A stretch of DNA of 64,000 bases from Lysobacter sp. 5GHs7-4 (GCF_021284765.1 NZ_CP089924.1:496001-560000); one strand, 5' to 3'; positions 11,304 to 22,215 are shown, counted from the stretch's first letter. Notes: generated by a model from the sequence alone, not told the origin. Program-made: numbers and translations.

Positions 11304-12926
11304 ATGAGCGCGAGCGCGACCGGCTTGCGTGAGGCCTACGCGGCCTTGCAGCGCGGCGACGCCGCGCAGGCGCGCGCGCGTTGCGAGGCGGTGCTGGCGC
11401 AGGATCCGGCTTCGTTCGATGCCTGGCGCATGCTGGCGATCGCCGCTCAGGCGCTGGGCGACGGCGAGCGCGGCCTGCTCGCGGCCACGCGCGCGCACGC
11501 CTTGCGCCCCGACGACGGCGCGGCCGCGCTGGACCTGGGCACGCGCCTGCTGCACGGCGGCCAGGTCGCCGCCGCCTTGCCGGTGCTGGAGCGGGCCATG
11601 CAGCGCCTGCCGCAGGACGCGCGCGCGGCGTTCCGTTATGCGAATGCGGCCTTCGCGTTGAACGACTACGCGGCCGCCGTCGCCGGCTTCGGCGCCGCCG
11701 CGCAGCGCGATCCGAACTGGCCGGAAGCCTGGAACAACCTGTCGGCCGCGCACAGCCGCCTGCAGCAATATCCGCAGGCGATCGCGGCGGCGCGCAACGC
11801 CTTGCGGCTGGCGCCGCAGGACGCCGAGGCGCATCAGGCGCTGGCGGTGCTGCTGTCCAACCTGTTCGATCGCGCCTCGCTGCAGGAAGGCCTGCGTTCG
11901 GCCGAACGCGCGTTGCAGCTGGACCCCCATCTGGCCGCCGCGCACCGCAACGCCGCCGTGTTGTTGCGCAAGCTCGGCGAGCCCGCGCGCGCGCAGGCGC
12001 ATGCGCAGCGCGCCGTGCAGCTGGCGCCGGACGATGCGGACAACGTCGAAACCCTGGGCGATCAACTGATGCTCAACGGCCGCGCCGACGATGCGGTGGC
12101 CGCTTACGCCGCCGCGACCGCGCGCGGCCTGGACACACCCGTGCTCACGCGCCAGCACGGCATCGCGCTGCTGCGGGCGGGCCAGGCGCCGGCCGCGCAC
12201 GAACGCCTGCAGGCGGCGCTGCGCGCGCGCGGCGACGATCAACGCACCATCGCCCACCTCGGCGTGGCGCTGGCCGCCGACGGGCGCATCGACCGCGCTG
12301 TCGAACTGATCGGCCTGCAGCGCCACGTGCGCGCGATCGCACTGGCGACGCCCGACGGTTTCGCCGATGCGCCCGCGTTCCACGCCGCGCTCGCCGACGA
12401 CATCCGCCGCCACAGCCAGCAGCGCTGGGAACCGGCCGGCCTGGCCGCGCGTCAGGCCTACCTCAGCGGCGATCTGCTCGCCGACCGCACGCGGGCCATC
12501 GTCGGTTTCGAACGCGGCCTGCGCCAGGCGATCGATCGCTACCTCGACGAATGCCGCGCGGCCGCCACCGGCGACGATCTGTTCCTGCGCAACGTGCCGC
12601 AGCGCTACCGCCTGCACCTGTGGGCGACCCAGGCCGCCGAGAGCGGCTACATCGACACCCATATCCACGAAGATTCGTGGCTGTCGGGCGCCTACTACGT
12701 CGAGCTGCCCGCGGCCATCGCCGACGACGATGCCGAACACGCCGGCTGGATCGAGTTCGGCCGCCCTTACGCCGGCCTGCCGGGCTGGCCGGAACACGCC
12801 CTGCGCCAGGTGCGTCCGCGCGTGGGCGAGCTGTTGCTGTTTCCGTCCTACCTGTTCCATCGCACCCTGCCGTACCGCGGCGGCGGCGAACGCATCAGCA
12901 TCTCCTTCGACCTGGCCGCGGTCTGA
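11304..12926 (+). CDS. TPR protein with C-terminal 2OG-Fe(II) oxygenase domain
   Basis: 540 residues from ATG 11304 (a GTG at 11274 would add ten). Residues 1 to about 325 are tandem TPR-like helical hairpins built around patterns such as WNNLSAAHSRLQQYPQAI. The C-terminal ~200 residues match the putative 2OG-Fe(II) oxygenase family. They show the HxD motif in HIHEDSWLSGAYYV, a GWIEFGRP segment, a distal His in YLFHRTLPYRGG and the R of ERISISFDL expected to bind 2-oxoglutarate. The probable role is protein or peptide hydroxylation, with the TPRs recognising the substrate; no substrate is known. It lies 43 bp after ggt and may be co-transcribed. Confidence 0.82.
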   Translation: MSASATGLREAYAALQRGDAAQARARCEAVLAQDPASFDAWRMLAIAAQALGDGERGLLAATRAHALRPDDGAAALDLGTRLLHGGQVAAALPVLERAMQRLPQDARAAFRYANAAFALNDYAAAVAGFGAAAQRDPNWPEAWNNLSAAHSRLQQYPQAIAAARNALRLAPQDAEAHQALAVLLSNLFDRASLQEGLRSAERALQLDPHLAAAHRNAAVLLRKLGEPARAQAHAQRAVQLAPDDADNVETLGDQLMLNGRADDAVAAYAAATARGLDTPVLTRQHGIALLRAGQAPAAHERLQAALRARGDDQRTIAHLGVALAADGRIDRAVELIGLQRHVRAIALATPDGFADAPAFHAALADDIRRHSQQRWEPAGLAARQAYLSGDLLADRTRAIVGFERGLRQAIDRYLDECRAAATGDDLFLRNVPQRYRLHLWATQAAESGYIDTHIHEDSWLSGAYYVELPAAIADDDAEHAGWIEFGRPYAGLPGWPEHALRQVRPRVGELLLFPSYLFHRTLPYRGGGERISISFDLAAV

Positions 12927-12949
12927 GCCGACAACCGATCCGCGCACGC

Positions 12950-13303
12950 ATGCCCACCGAACCCGCCCACGATCAGCGCCTGTTTTCCTACGGCACCTTG
13001 CAGAACCCGGACGTGCAGCGCGCGACGTTCGGCCGCGTGTTGCACGGCGAGGCCGACGCGCTGGTCGGTTACCGGCGCAGTCTGCTCAAGATCGAGGACG
13101 CGCAGGTCGTGGCCACCAGCGGCCAGGCCTATCACCCCATCGTCGAGCGCAGCGACGATGCCGCCGACAGCGTCGCCGGCACGGTGTTCGCGATCAGCGC
13201 CGAGGAACTGGCACGCGCCGATGCCTACGAAGTCGACGATTACCGCCGCGTCGAGGCCGCGCTGGCCTCGGGCGGACGCGCCTGGGTTTACGTGCGCGCC
13301 TGA
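12950..13303 (+). CDS. Gamma-glutamylcyclotransferase-like (AIG2/GGCT) protein
   Basis: 117 residues. The FSYGTLQNP motif (12-20) is the substrate-binding loop of the AIG2/GGCT fold. The Glu of ADAYEVDDYRRV (about residue 94) is the expected general acid/base. The family converts gamma-glutamyl amides or amines to 5-oxoproline; small bacterial YtfP-type members have uncertain substrates. It starts 24 bp after the TPR/oxygenase gene in the same direction. Its last 16 bases overlap the 3' end of the convergent MFS gene, so the two transcripts collide here. Confidence 0.85.
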   Translation: MPTEPAHDQRLFSYGTLQNPDVQRATFGRVLHGEADALVGYRRSLLKIEDAQVVATSGQAYHPIVERSDDAADSVAGTVFAISAEELARADAYEVDDYRRVEAALASGGRAWVYVRA

Positions 13304-14541
13304 TCGGGCACCGCGCCGTCGGCGCCGCCGCCACGTGCGCGGGCGCCGCGCAGCAGCGCGCGCAAGGCCGGGACGCAGGGCAGGTACAAGGCGGCGCCGA
13401 CGATCCACGCCCAACCGTTCCAGTGTCCGGCGCCGGCGACGTAGATCGCGCCGAACAGCAGCGGGCCCAGCACCGCGGCCAGGCTGGCGAGGCTGGCCAG
13501 CACGCCTTGCAGCGCGCCTTGTCGCGCCTCGTCGGTGCGCTGACTGGTCATCGCCAGCAGCGCCGGCAGGCCGATGCTGCCGCCCGCGGCCAACAACAGG
13601 CCCGGCGCCATGCCGGCGCTGCTGCGCGCGAAGGCGAAGGTCAGATAGCCCAGCACGTCGGAAACCACGCCGCCGACCAGGGTGCGCACGGGACCGTAGC
13701 GTTCGCTGATGCGGCCGGTGGCGAAGGCCTGGAACAGCGCGTGCATCACCCCGAACGCGGCCAGCGACAGGCCCACCGCGGTCGGGTTCCAGCCGTAGCG
13801 GTCATGGCCGTAGATCGCCCATAGCGTGCCCGGCACCTGTCCGGCCAGCTGCATGGCCAGGTACAGCCACAGCAGCGGCGCCAGGTCCGGCAGCCGGCCC
13901 AGTTCGCGCAGGCCGCGCCAGGGCACCCACTCGCGCAGGGCCAGGGCCGGCGCCGGTGCGCGCTGGCGCGACGGCTCGGGCAGCGCGCACCAGGCCAGGC
14001 CGAAGTTCAGTGCGGCCAACACCGCTGCGGCCACGAACGGCGCGCGCAGCCAGACCGCACCGAGCAGGCCGCCGATCACCGGCCCGGCCACCAGGCCCAG
14101 GCCGAAGCTCGCGCCCAGCCAGCCGTAGCGGCGCGCGCGCTGCGACTCGTCGGAAATGTCGGCGATGTAGGCGCCCGCGACCGACCCGCTGGCGCCGCTG
14201 ACGCCGGCGATGGCGCGGCCCAGGTACAGCAGCGACAGCCAGGGCGCGCAAGCCATCAGCAGGTAGTCCAGGGCGCTGCCGGCCAACGAGAACAGCAGCA
14301 CCGGCCGGCGCCCGTAGCGGTCGCTGAGCGCGCCCAGCGCCGGCGCGCAGACGAACTGCATCAGCGCGTACAGCGCGGTCAGGGCGCCGGCGTGCAGGGC
14401 CAGGTGGTGCTGCAGGCCGAAGGCGTCGAGCAGCTGCGGCAGCACCGGCGCGATCAGCCCGATGCCGATGGCGTCCAGGGCGACGGTGGTGAGGATCAGG
14501 ATCAGGGCCAGACGGCCGGGGGAGGCGTGAGGGGTGCGCAT
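13288..14541 (-). CDS. TetA-like MFS drug efflux transporter
   Basis: 417 residues and twelve predicted membrane segments of the drug:H+ antiporter DHA1 family. Motif A (GALSDRYGRRPVLL) and the segment YLGRAIAGVSGASGSVAGAYIAD closely follow the TetA (class A/C/G) pattern, and VAGPVIGGLLG fits motif C. It is divergent from a TetR-type gene across an 82 bp gap carrying two operators with TetO cores, so transcription is probably induced by the drug that releases TetR. Substrate tetracycline is plausible but unproved, since the repressor's drug-contact residues are partly changed. The start at 14541 is an ATG; the neighbouring 14551 frame is a shadow. Confidence 0.88.
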   Translation of the reverse strand: MRTPHASPGRLALILILTTVALDAIGIGLIAPVLPQLLDAFGLQHHLALHAGALTALYALMQFVCAPALGALSDRYGRRPVLLFSLAGSALDYLLMACAPWLSLLYLGRAIAGVSGASGSVAGAYIADISDESQRARRYGWLGASFGLGLVAGPVIGGLLGAVWLRAPFVAAAVLAALNFGLAWCALPEPSRQRAPAPALALREWVPWRGLRELGRLPDLAPLLWLYLAMQLAGQVPGTLWAIYGHDRYGWNPTAVGLSLAAFGVMHALFQAFATGRISERYGPVRTLVGGVVSDVLGYLTFAFARSSAGMAPGLLLAAGGSIGLPALLAMTSQRTDEARQGALQGVLASLASLAAVLGPLLFGAIYVAGAGHWNGWAWIVGAALYLPCVPALRALLRGARARGGGADGAVPDQART

Positions 14542-14551
14542 GGCGCATCAC

Positions 14552-14564
14552 CTATCATCGATAG
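14552..14564. promoter_or_regulatory. tetO-like operator 1
   Basis: CTATCATCGATAG is a perfect CTATC-N3-GATAG palindrome core as in tet operators, sitting 11 bp upstream of the tetA-like start codon and therefore well placed to block its transcription. Confidence 0.8.
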
Positions 14565-14583
14565 ATTGAGTTCGCATGCTAGT

Positions 14584-14596
14584 CTATCGGTGATAG
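14584..14596. promoter_or_regulatory. tetO-like operator 2
   Basis: CTATCGGTGATAG shares the CTATC-N3-GATAG core with operator 1, 32 bp away (about three helical turns), and both are followed by ATT. It lies 28 bp before the tetR-like start and probably mediates autoregulation. Confidence 0.8.
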
Positions 14597-14623
14597 ATTA
14601 AGCAAGCCCGAGGTCGGGAAGGC

Positions 14624-15241
14624 ATGAAACTGCAACGCGAAACGGTGGTCGCCGCCGCTATGGCCCTGCTGGACGAGGTCGGCATGGACGGGCTGACCAC
14701 GCGCCGCCTGGCGCAGGCCCTGGGCGTGCAGCAGCCCAGCCTGTACTGGCATTTCAAGAGCAAGCGCGACCTGCTCGACGCCCTGGCCGAGGCGATGCTG
14801 GCCGAGCAGCGGCCGGTCGATCGCGCGGCCTATCCCGACTGGCGCGAGTGGATGGCGGCGCAGGCGCGCGAGTTCCGCCGCTGCCTGCGCGCGCACCGCG
14901 ACGGCGCGCGCGTGCACATCGGCACGCGCCCCGAGGGCGGCGATTTCGGCGATGGCGAAGCCGACCTGGCCTATCTGGTCGCGGCCGGCTTTACGCCCGC
15001 CGACGGCTTACGCGCGCTGATCTCGCTGAGCTATTACACGATCGGCTGGCTGCTCGAAGAGCAGGCCGCGACCGAGGCCGGACGCGGCCCTGGACAGGCA
15101 CCGCTGACACCGGACCCGCACGCTTATCCGCTGCTCGCGCAGGCGCAGTCGGTGTTGAGCCAGAACGACGTCGACGCCGACTACGAATACGGCCTGCGCG
15201 CCCTGATCGCCGGCTTCGAGGCGCAGCTGACGCGCGCGTAG
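14624..15241 (+). CDS. TetR-class repressor of the divergent efflux gene
   Basis: 205 residues, the same length as plasmid TetR. The N-terminal helix-turn-helix contains LTTRRLAQALGVQQPSLYWH (24-43). The C-terminal core keeps the TetR signature AHRDGARVHIGTRP. By hand alignment to TetR(B), the Mg2+-linked H100 and T103 correspond to H98 and T101, and R104 to R102. The tetracycline-contacting H64 and N82 appear to be Q62 and Q80. The inducer may therefore be tetracycline-like or a different compound. It is transcribed away from the TetA-like gene and flanked by two CTATC-N3-GATAG operators, so repression of both genes is expected. Confidence 0.9.
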   Translation: MKLQRETVVAAAMALLDEVGMDGLTTRRLAQALGVQQPSLYWHFKSKRDLLDALAEAMLAEQRPVDRAAYPDWREWMAAQAREFRRCLRAHRDGARVHIGTRPEGGDFGDGEADLAYLVAAGFTPADGLRALISLSYYTIGWLLEEQAATEAGRGPGQAPLTPDPHAYPLLAQAQSVLSQNDVDADYEYGLRALIAGFEAQLTRA

Positions 15242-15272
15242 TCGCCCTCTCCGCTTCTCCCTTTGTTCTTAG

Positions 15273-15439
15273 CCTCCCCTTTGAAAAAGGGGGATTGAAG
15301 AGGATTTGCTTCTAGGCAACAGCAAAAGCAAATCCCCCCTAGCCCCCCTTTTCCAAAGGGGGGAACAGTCGAAGGCAGGGCTTGGAGGTCGGGCGCTTGT
15401 CTTCCCCCTTTGAAAAAGGGGGATTGAGGGGGATTTGCT
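15273..15439. repeat. Three copies of a CCCCTTTGAAAAAGGGG/GGATTTGC repeat
   Basis: Copy a (15273-15310) and copy c (15403-15439) are direct; copy b (15327-15363) is inverted, so a and b can pair into a long cruciform. Each unit has a C-run/G-run hairpin around TTTGAAAAA or its complement, followed by GGATTTGC. It fills the gap between the tetR-like gene and the convergent AAA+ gene. More copies occur near 26.1, 26.2, 40.5 and 40.75 kb. Confidence 0.85.
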
Positions 15440-15440
15440 C

Positions 15441-16931
<1,491 letters not shown>

Positions 16932-17058
16932 GGAAGCGGTCTTCGAGGTCGCCGCCATCATATCGACCCGAGCCGCGCGCCGCAGAACGCTTGAGCGCAC
17001 GCGCCGCAACCGCGACCATGGCCGGATCGCGCCCTGCGGCGCGCCGACCGCGACCGCG

Positions 17059-17967
17059 ATGGCCTTCGACGCCTTTGCCCTGGTGCTGGCCATGCTGGCC
17101 TTGGGCTATCTGTTCCAGCGCCTGCGGGTACTGCCCGACAGCGCGGCGCAGACTTTGAACCTGGTGGTGCTGTACGTCTGCCTGCCCGCGGCGGTGCTGC
17201 GCTACGCCCCGCGCCTGCATCTGGAACCGGCGCTGCTGGGCGTGGCCGCGGTGCCGTGGCTGCTGTTGGCCGCCACGGTGGTGCTGGTCGGCGCCTTGTC
17301 GCGTTGGCTGAAGTTCCGCCGCGACGAACACGCGGTGCTGCTGCTGACCGTCGCGCTGGGCAACACCAGCTTCCTCGGTTATCCGCTCACGCGCGCGCTG
17401 ATCGGCGAACACGCGCTGCCCTATGCGGTGGTCTACGACCAGTTCGGCGCGTTCCTGATCCTGTCCACGTTCGGTTTGTGGGTGCTCGCGCGTTACGGCG
17501 GCGACGGCGCGCCCAACGCACGCGACATGCTGCGCCGGGTGCTGCGCTTCCCGCCGCTGTGGGCGCTGCTGATCGGCTTCACCGTGATGCCGGCGCAGCC
17601 GCCGAGCTGGATCGCCGGCGGCCAGCAGCGTTTGTCGGATGCGCTGCTGCCGCTGGCGATGCTGACGATCGGTTTGTCGGTGAAGCTGGCGTTGCCGCGC
17701 GACGAACTCAAGCCGCTGCTGACCGGCCTGACGCTGAAGCTGGCGCTGATGCCGGCCCTGGCCTGGCTGCTGGTGCCCTGGTTGGGCCTGCACGGCGAGA
17801 TGGCGCGCGCGACCGTGCTGGAATCGGCGATGCCGCCCATGGTCACCGCCGGCGCGCTGGCGATCGCGCACCAGCTCGCGCCGCGCCTGGCCGCGGCCAT
17901 GGTCGGCTACGGCCTGCTGTTGTCGCTGGCGACGCTGCCGTTGTGGGCGCGGGTGGCGGTGGGCTAG
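17059..17967 (+). CDS. AEC family (auxin efflux carrier-like) transporter
   Basis: 302 residues and about ten hydrophobic segments. The N-terminal MAFDAFALVLAMLALGYL, the central GNTSFLGYPLTRALIGEHAL and the C-terminal ESAMPPMVTAGALA repeat are characteristic of the AEC carriers, which export organic anions or auxin-like compounds. It is divergent from the AAA+ gene with 127 bp between starts. The open frame extends upstream to 16678 but that part overlaps the ATPase gene; ATG 17059 begins the first hydrophobic segment and is preferred. Substrate unknown. Confidence 0.85.
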   Translation: MAFDAFALVLAMLALGYLFQRLRVLPDSAAQTLNLVVLYVCLPAAVLRYAPRLHLEPALLGVAAVPWLLLAATVVLVGALSRWLKFRRDEHAVLLLTVALGNTSFLGYPLTRALIGEHALPYAVVYDQFGAFLILSTFGLWVLARYGGDGAPNARDMLRRVLRFPPLWALLIGFTVMPAQPPSWIAGGQQRLSDALLPLAMLTIGLSVKLALPRDELKPLLTGLTLKLALMPALAWLLVPWLGLHGEMARATVLESAMPPMVTAGALAIAHQLAPRLAAAMVGYGLLLSLATLPLWARVAVG

Positions 17968-18045
17968 CGGCCGCATCCGCCATGCGTGCGCGATCGGTTC
18001 CGTACGCGGCGACTGCTGTGCTCGCGCATTCGCTCGACCGTCCCG

Positions 18046-18078
18046 AAAAAAAACGGCGCCGGATCGCTCCGGCGCCGT
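18046..18078 (-). terminator. Rho-independent terminator of the subtilase gene
   Basis: Read on the minus strand, an 11 bp GC stem (ACGGCGCCGGA paired with its complement, 4-base loop) is followed at once by eight T, 37 bp after the subtilase stop codon. Confidence 0.9.
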
Positions 18079-18114
18079 TCCCGATCCGCGGCCACGGACC
18101 GCGGACTGGCCGAC

Positions 18115-20526
18115 TTACTGCACCTGCGAGCAGCTGGCGCTGTTGCTGGCCTGCAACTGGTCGTAGCTCTGCTGACCGGCCGGCAGCGGCGAGGCCTGTG
18201 CCGGCAGCAGCGAGCGGTAGGCCGGCGCGTACAGCGCCGACAGCACGCAAGCCTGCGACTGAGCATGGAACTTCAGGCGGCCGGTACCGAAGCCGCTGTC
18301 GAAGCCGGCCGCGCCCAGGTCGTTGCCCTGAGTGCCGGCGATCTGCACCAGTGCGTCGTAGGTCGCGTTGGCCAGATGGTTGCGGCGCTGGCTGAGCAGG
18401 GTGTCGCGGTCGGCCTTCTGCTGCGCGGTGGCGTTGGCCGGTAGCGCCGCGGGCACGGTGGCGTTGGTCAGCTGACGCTGGTGCTGCAGGCCCAGCGCGG
18501 CCAGCGCGGCCACGTGCGGCGCGGCGGCGGAGGTGCCGCCGAAGCCGTTATCGCCGTAGGACACGGTGTCGACGTTGGCGAAGCTGCCCAGGTCGGGCTT
18601 GGCATTGCCCACCGCCTGACCGGCCGGACGCGCGCCGCCGGCGGCCAGCACCGGGCCGCGCGAGCTGTAGCCTTCCAGTGCCGAATCGGCCGCGTTCAAG
18701 GCCGCCACCGTGATCACGCTGGCCGAGTCGGCCGGGTGGGTCAGCGAACGCTCGGGCTGGGCGTACTGCAGCGGCAGCTTGCCGGTGGTGATGCGCAGGA
18801 AGTTGGCCGCGCGCGCGGTCTTGCGCACCACGCGCAGGGCGAAGATGCCGCCGCCGCCCACGACCTGGTTGTTGAACACACCGGCGCAGCGCGCGGTGGC
18901 GGTGGCGGCCGGCGGCGTGTACGCCACCACTTCCAGCGGTTCCTGGCCGGCGCCGCCGTTTTGCGCGTAGTCGGACTGCTGCGCCTGCGCCCACGCGGCC
19001 GGGGTCACGGTCTCCACCCAGCGGAACGTGCCCCAGTCGAACCTGCGGCTGCGCACTTCGTCCTTCCAGTACACCAACTCCAGCTTGTAGTCGGTGTTGG
19101 CGGTGTTGTTGGCCGAGGGCCAGTCGTTCCAGCTCAGCGCGGCGACCACGCGCAGCTGGTTGGCCAGGTTGGCGTCGAACACGCCCACCGGCATGCACTG
19201 ACCGAACTGGGCGCTGTAGGACACGATGTTGGCGTCCTGCACGCCGGCGGTGGCGGTGTCGAAGTCCTGCGCCACGTTGGCCGCGGCGCCGGCATCGCTG
19301 TCGCCGTCCCAGTGCGCCTGCGCGTAGTTGCCGGCGGCGTTCACGACCAGCACGCCGTTGCGGCTGGCCGCATCCAGCGCTTCGTACAAGCCCTTGTAGC
19401 TGCCCAGGCCCGGCGTGCCGTCGCCGGGCGCGCCGGCCAGGCCGCCCTGCGAGGCGGTGATGACCTGCGCGCGCGGTTCGCCCAGCACGCGGTTCTGCGC
19501 GTCCAGGTTGGCCGCGTCCTGGATGCCGCGCACCCAGTCGGCGGTCTGGCCGGCGTCGTACAGGCGGAATTTCGCCAGCGGGGCGATGTCGTAGACCACC
19601 TCGGTCACGGCGTTGCCGTGCGCGCTGCCGCCGGCGCCGAAGGCCTGGCCGGTGGGCGGGGTCATCACGATGTTGTCGGCTTGCTGCGCGGTGTTGCTGG
19701 GCCATTCCTGCGCGCCCTGCAGCGCGGCGACTTCGCCGTTGTTGTTGCCGAACTGGTCCATCACCGCGATGGTCAGGCCTTCGCCCTGCAGGTTGCGGCG
19801 CAAGGCCTGCGACAGGCCGGCGTAGTTGCCCAGGCTGCGCAGGTGGTCGATGTCGCTGGCGGTGGCGCCGTCGGAGAACACCGCGGTCTCGGCGATGTTC
19901 ATCAGCTCGACCTGGGCCACGCCGGCGTGGCCGGCCACCCATTCCAGCTGCGCCACCGGCACCAGCGCTTCCAGGCTGGGCGAACCGGGGATGTCCTGGG
20001 CCTGGATGCCGCCGGCGCGCAAGGCGCCGACCAGGGCGGCGTTGGCCTGCGCCAGCAAGTTCGGGTTTTGGATGGTGGCGTAGTCCAGGCCCAAGTCGAC
20101 GTTGACCTTGACCTTCTCGCCCTCGCGCCAGCGCAGCGGAATGCCGGCGCGGTCCAGCGCGGCGATCTGCGCGCGCACCGACGCGGCCTGCGTGGTTCGC
20201 GCCGCCTGCGTGGCCGGCGCGCCGGCGGGTGTGCGCAGCTGCGTCGGCAGCGCCTGCAGCGCTTGCAGCAGCTGGCCTGCGCCCAGCTTGGCCTGCGCCG
20301 GCGACTGCGGCGTCGGCGCGGTGTAGGCCACGCTCAACGAGGCCGGCGCGGCGGCGGGCGGGTTGCCGGCGTCGGCCATGGCGGCCGCGACGGCGGCAAC
20401 GGTGTCCGCGTCCTGCGCGTTCGCGCCTTGCGCGGTGGTCGTATCGCGTTGCGACCACAGCAGCACCGCGGCGCAGGCCGCGGTGAGTCCGATGACGGTG
20501 TTCTTGGTGGTAAGACCCTTCTTCAT
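18115..20526 (-). CDS. Exported S8 subtilisin-like serine peptidase
   Basis: 803 residues with an N-terminal signal/anchor (about 9-25) and a long Ala/Pro-rich propeptide-like region. The subtilase triad is visible: D257 (IAVMDQFG), H303 (GSAHGNAVTEVV) and S666 (FGGTSAAAPHVAAL), with oxyanion N400 (VVNAAGN). An insert of about 190 residues (405-595) between N400 and the VITVAAL strand is unusually long. The last ~110 residues are a C-terminal extension with Cys residues (C760, C799) that could form a disulphide. The likely role is extracellular proteolysis, common in predatory Lysobacter. It has its own terminator and a Shine-Dalgarno AGGAA nine bases before the ATG. Confidence 0.93.
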   Translation of the reverse strand: MKKGLTTKNTVIGLTAACAAVLLWSQRDTTTAQGANAQDADTVAAVAAAMADAGNPPAAAPASLSVAYTAPTPQSPAQAKLGAGQLLQALQALPTQLRTPAGAPATQAARTTQAASVRAQIAALDRAGIPLRWREGEKVKVNVDLGLDYATIQNPNLLAQANAALVGALRAGGIQAQDIPGSPSLEALVPVAQLEWVAGHAGVAQVELMNIAETAVFSDGATASDIDHLRSLGNYAGLSQALRRNLQGEGLTIAVMDQFGNNNGEVAALQGAQEWPSNTAQQADNIVMTPPTGQAFGAGGSAHGNAVTEVVYDIAPLAKFRLYDAGQTADWVRGIQDAANLDAQNRVLGEPRAQVITASQGGLAGAPGDGTPGLGSYKGLYEALDAASRNGVLVVNAAGNYAQAHWDGDSDAGAAANVAQDFDTATAGVQDANIVSYSAQFGQCMPVGVFDANLANQLRVVAALSWNDWPSANNTANTDYKLELVYWKDEVRSRRFDWGTFRWVETVTPAAWAQAQQSDYAQNGGAGQEPLEVVAYTPPAATATARCAGVFNNQVVGGGGIFALRVVRKTARAANFLRITTGKLPLQYAQPERSLTHPADSASVITVAALNAADSALEGYSSRGPVLAAGGARPAGQAVGNAKPDLGSFANVDTVSYGDNGFGGTSAAAPHVAALAALGLQHQRQLTNATVPAALPANATAQQKADRDTLLSQRRNHLANATYDALVQIAGTQGNDLGAAGFDSGFGTGRLKFHAQSQACVLSALYAPAYRSLLPAQASPLPAGQQSYDQLQASNSASCSQVQ

Positions 20527-20957
20527 TGCGATGCGTTCCTGATGATTGGGCGTAAGGGATCGCTGCGCCGCACGTGAGTGCGCACATAAGGGAGCAGGCG
20601 GTTAGGCGTGGGCGATCGTCGGTGCCGATGCGCCGCCCTTCGTCGCGATCGAAGGGCGATGCTGATATCCGGCACACTTTTTCTAACGCGGCGAGGTGAG
20701 GCGCCCCTACCTCGAATTTTCTTTTTCTGAAATTACTGTGGCGGAGTCGCTACTTTTCCGAAGTGTTTGTGCGCACGAACTGCACGAAAAATATGCAGGG
20801 AGGCGCGAGATGAGGGGACGCTCGACCGCCCAGGATCGGCAGCAAAGCTCGCACGAGCGCGACTCGCCCGCGTCAGGCGGCTGATCGCAGCGGCGATTGC
20901 CTATGCTGATGCACGGCGCGCCGCATCCTGGCCGCGGACAGGATCGAACGGAAACGT
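20527..20957. other. 431 bp divergent intergenic region
   Basis: It separates the subtilase from a divergent unknown gene. A T-rich tract (20717-20730) is the only AT-rich part and could mark promoter DNA. I found no gene, clear operator or terminator here. Confidence 0.5.
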
Positions 20958-22163
20958 ATGCGCACACGGGTTTGGATCGCGGCCGCTCTTGCGCTGGCCG
21001 CGACGGCGGCGGGTTTCGGCTGGCGCGAGGCACGGCAGGCGGGTGTCGATACCACGACGCAGGTCGCGGGCACGGACGCCACGCGCACGCGCCCTGTAGC
21101 GGGCGGCGACACCCCGAATGCCGGCGCGGGCATGGAGGCCGCCGCATCGCCGTCGCGGCCCTGGCCCGCCGGTTGCGATGTCGAGCGCGCCGACGAGGAA
21201 CTCGCCGCCAGCGATCGCGAGCGCGCATTGGCGATGGCGCGGCAGCCGGATGCGCGCAGCCGCCTGTTCGCGGCGTATCTGCTCGATGGCGTGGGCGACG
21301 ACGAGGTCGCCCTGGCGGCGCGCGAATCGGCGCGCGCCGATGCGCTGCGCCTGCCCAGCGAAGACCCGTTGTTGCTGTGGGCGCAAGTGTCGGAGTGCGA
21401 GGAAGAAGAGAACTGCCGACGCGCAGAGGCACTGGCCGCCCTGCAGGCACTGGAGCCCGACAACGCCGCGGTGTGGCTGGCGGGCTTGCGCTACAGCGCC
21501 GACGGAGACGCCGAGCGGCTGGCGGCCAATGACGCCCTGCTGCGCCGCGCCGCGCAGGCGCGTCATTACCGCACCGCGTTCGGCGACTTCGGTCAGGCGG
21601 CGCTGACGGCATGGTCGCGAGTGCCGATGGCGCCGCCATCGGAGTGCGCGATGCGCGTGTACGCCGCTCGCAACGAAATCGATTCGTGGGAGCCGCAGCT
21701 GTATGCGGGCGCCCGCGCGATGGACTTGGCCGTCGTGACCTCGCTGCCCTCGTATGGACCGTTGATGGAGTTGTGCCGGTCGCCGCCGCGCGAACGGCGC
21801 GACGTCTGCCTGAGCGTGTTCGGCTTGATGGCGCGCAGCCCGGACCTGATCGATCGGGTCATGGGTCAGCATGGCGGCACCCCGCTGGCCGCCGACGGCC
21901 CCGATGCGCTGGCCTGGCGTGAACGGGTGCGCGAGTTGAGTTGGCTAAGTGCCCAGTTCCCCGGCATGCGCGGCCGGCCGCTTCCGCCGGACTGGTTCGA
22001 ACGGGTGTTCCGCCTGGGCGAGATGCCGGCGTTGGAGGCCTGGCTGACCGAACAGGGCCTGCCCACCCGGCCGCCGCCGAACTGGCTGCCCGACAACCCC
22101 CGCCAGCGCGCCCTGATCCTCACCGGTCGCCCGCCGCCGTCCTCAGCGCCCGCCGCGCGATAG
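20958..22163 (+). CDS. Hypothetical exported protein
   Basis: 401 residues. Residues 1-20 ([20 protein letters not shown]) form an uncleaved anchor or signal peptide; the following ~50 residues are Ala/Thr/Gly-rich linker. The rest is alpha-helical, with Leu/Ala/Arg-rich stretches of roughly TPR-like periodicity (for example [27 protein letters not shown]), and several Cys ([10 protein letters not shown] region). I do not recognise the family. Coding potential is supported by the open frame, a fitting start with GGAAAC upstream, and strong third-position GC bias. The ParA-like gene follows 52 bp later. Confidence 0.7.
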   Translation: MRTRVWIAAALALAATAAGFGWREARQAGVDTTTQVAGTDATRTRPVAGGDTPNAGAGMEAAASPSRPWPAGCDVERADEELAASDRERALAMARQPDARSRLFAAYLLDGVGDDEVALAARESARADALRLPSEDPLLLWAQVSECEEEENCRRAEALAALQALEPDNAAVWLAGLRYSADGDAERLAANDALLRRAAQARHYRTAFGDFGQAALTAWSRVPMAPPSECAMRVYAARNEIDSWEPQLYAGARAMDLAVVTSLPSYGPLMELCRSPPRERRDVCLSVFGLMARSPDLIDRVMGQHGGTPLAADGPDALAWRERVRELSWLSAQFPGMRGRPLPPDWFERVFRLGEMPALEAWLTEQGLPTRPPPNWLPDNPRQRALILTGRPPPSSAPAAR

Positions 22164-22215
22164 CCCCGACCCCACCCCCGGTGTACCCTGCGGCTTCCGC
22201 CTAGAGGGAGCTCGC

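Noticed and set aside
15273..15439. Possible CRISPR array
   Set aside because: The repeats differ in orientation and spacing and there are no unique equal-length spacers or cas genes.
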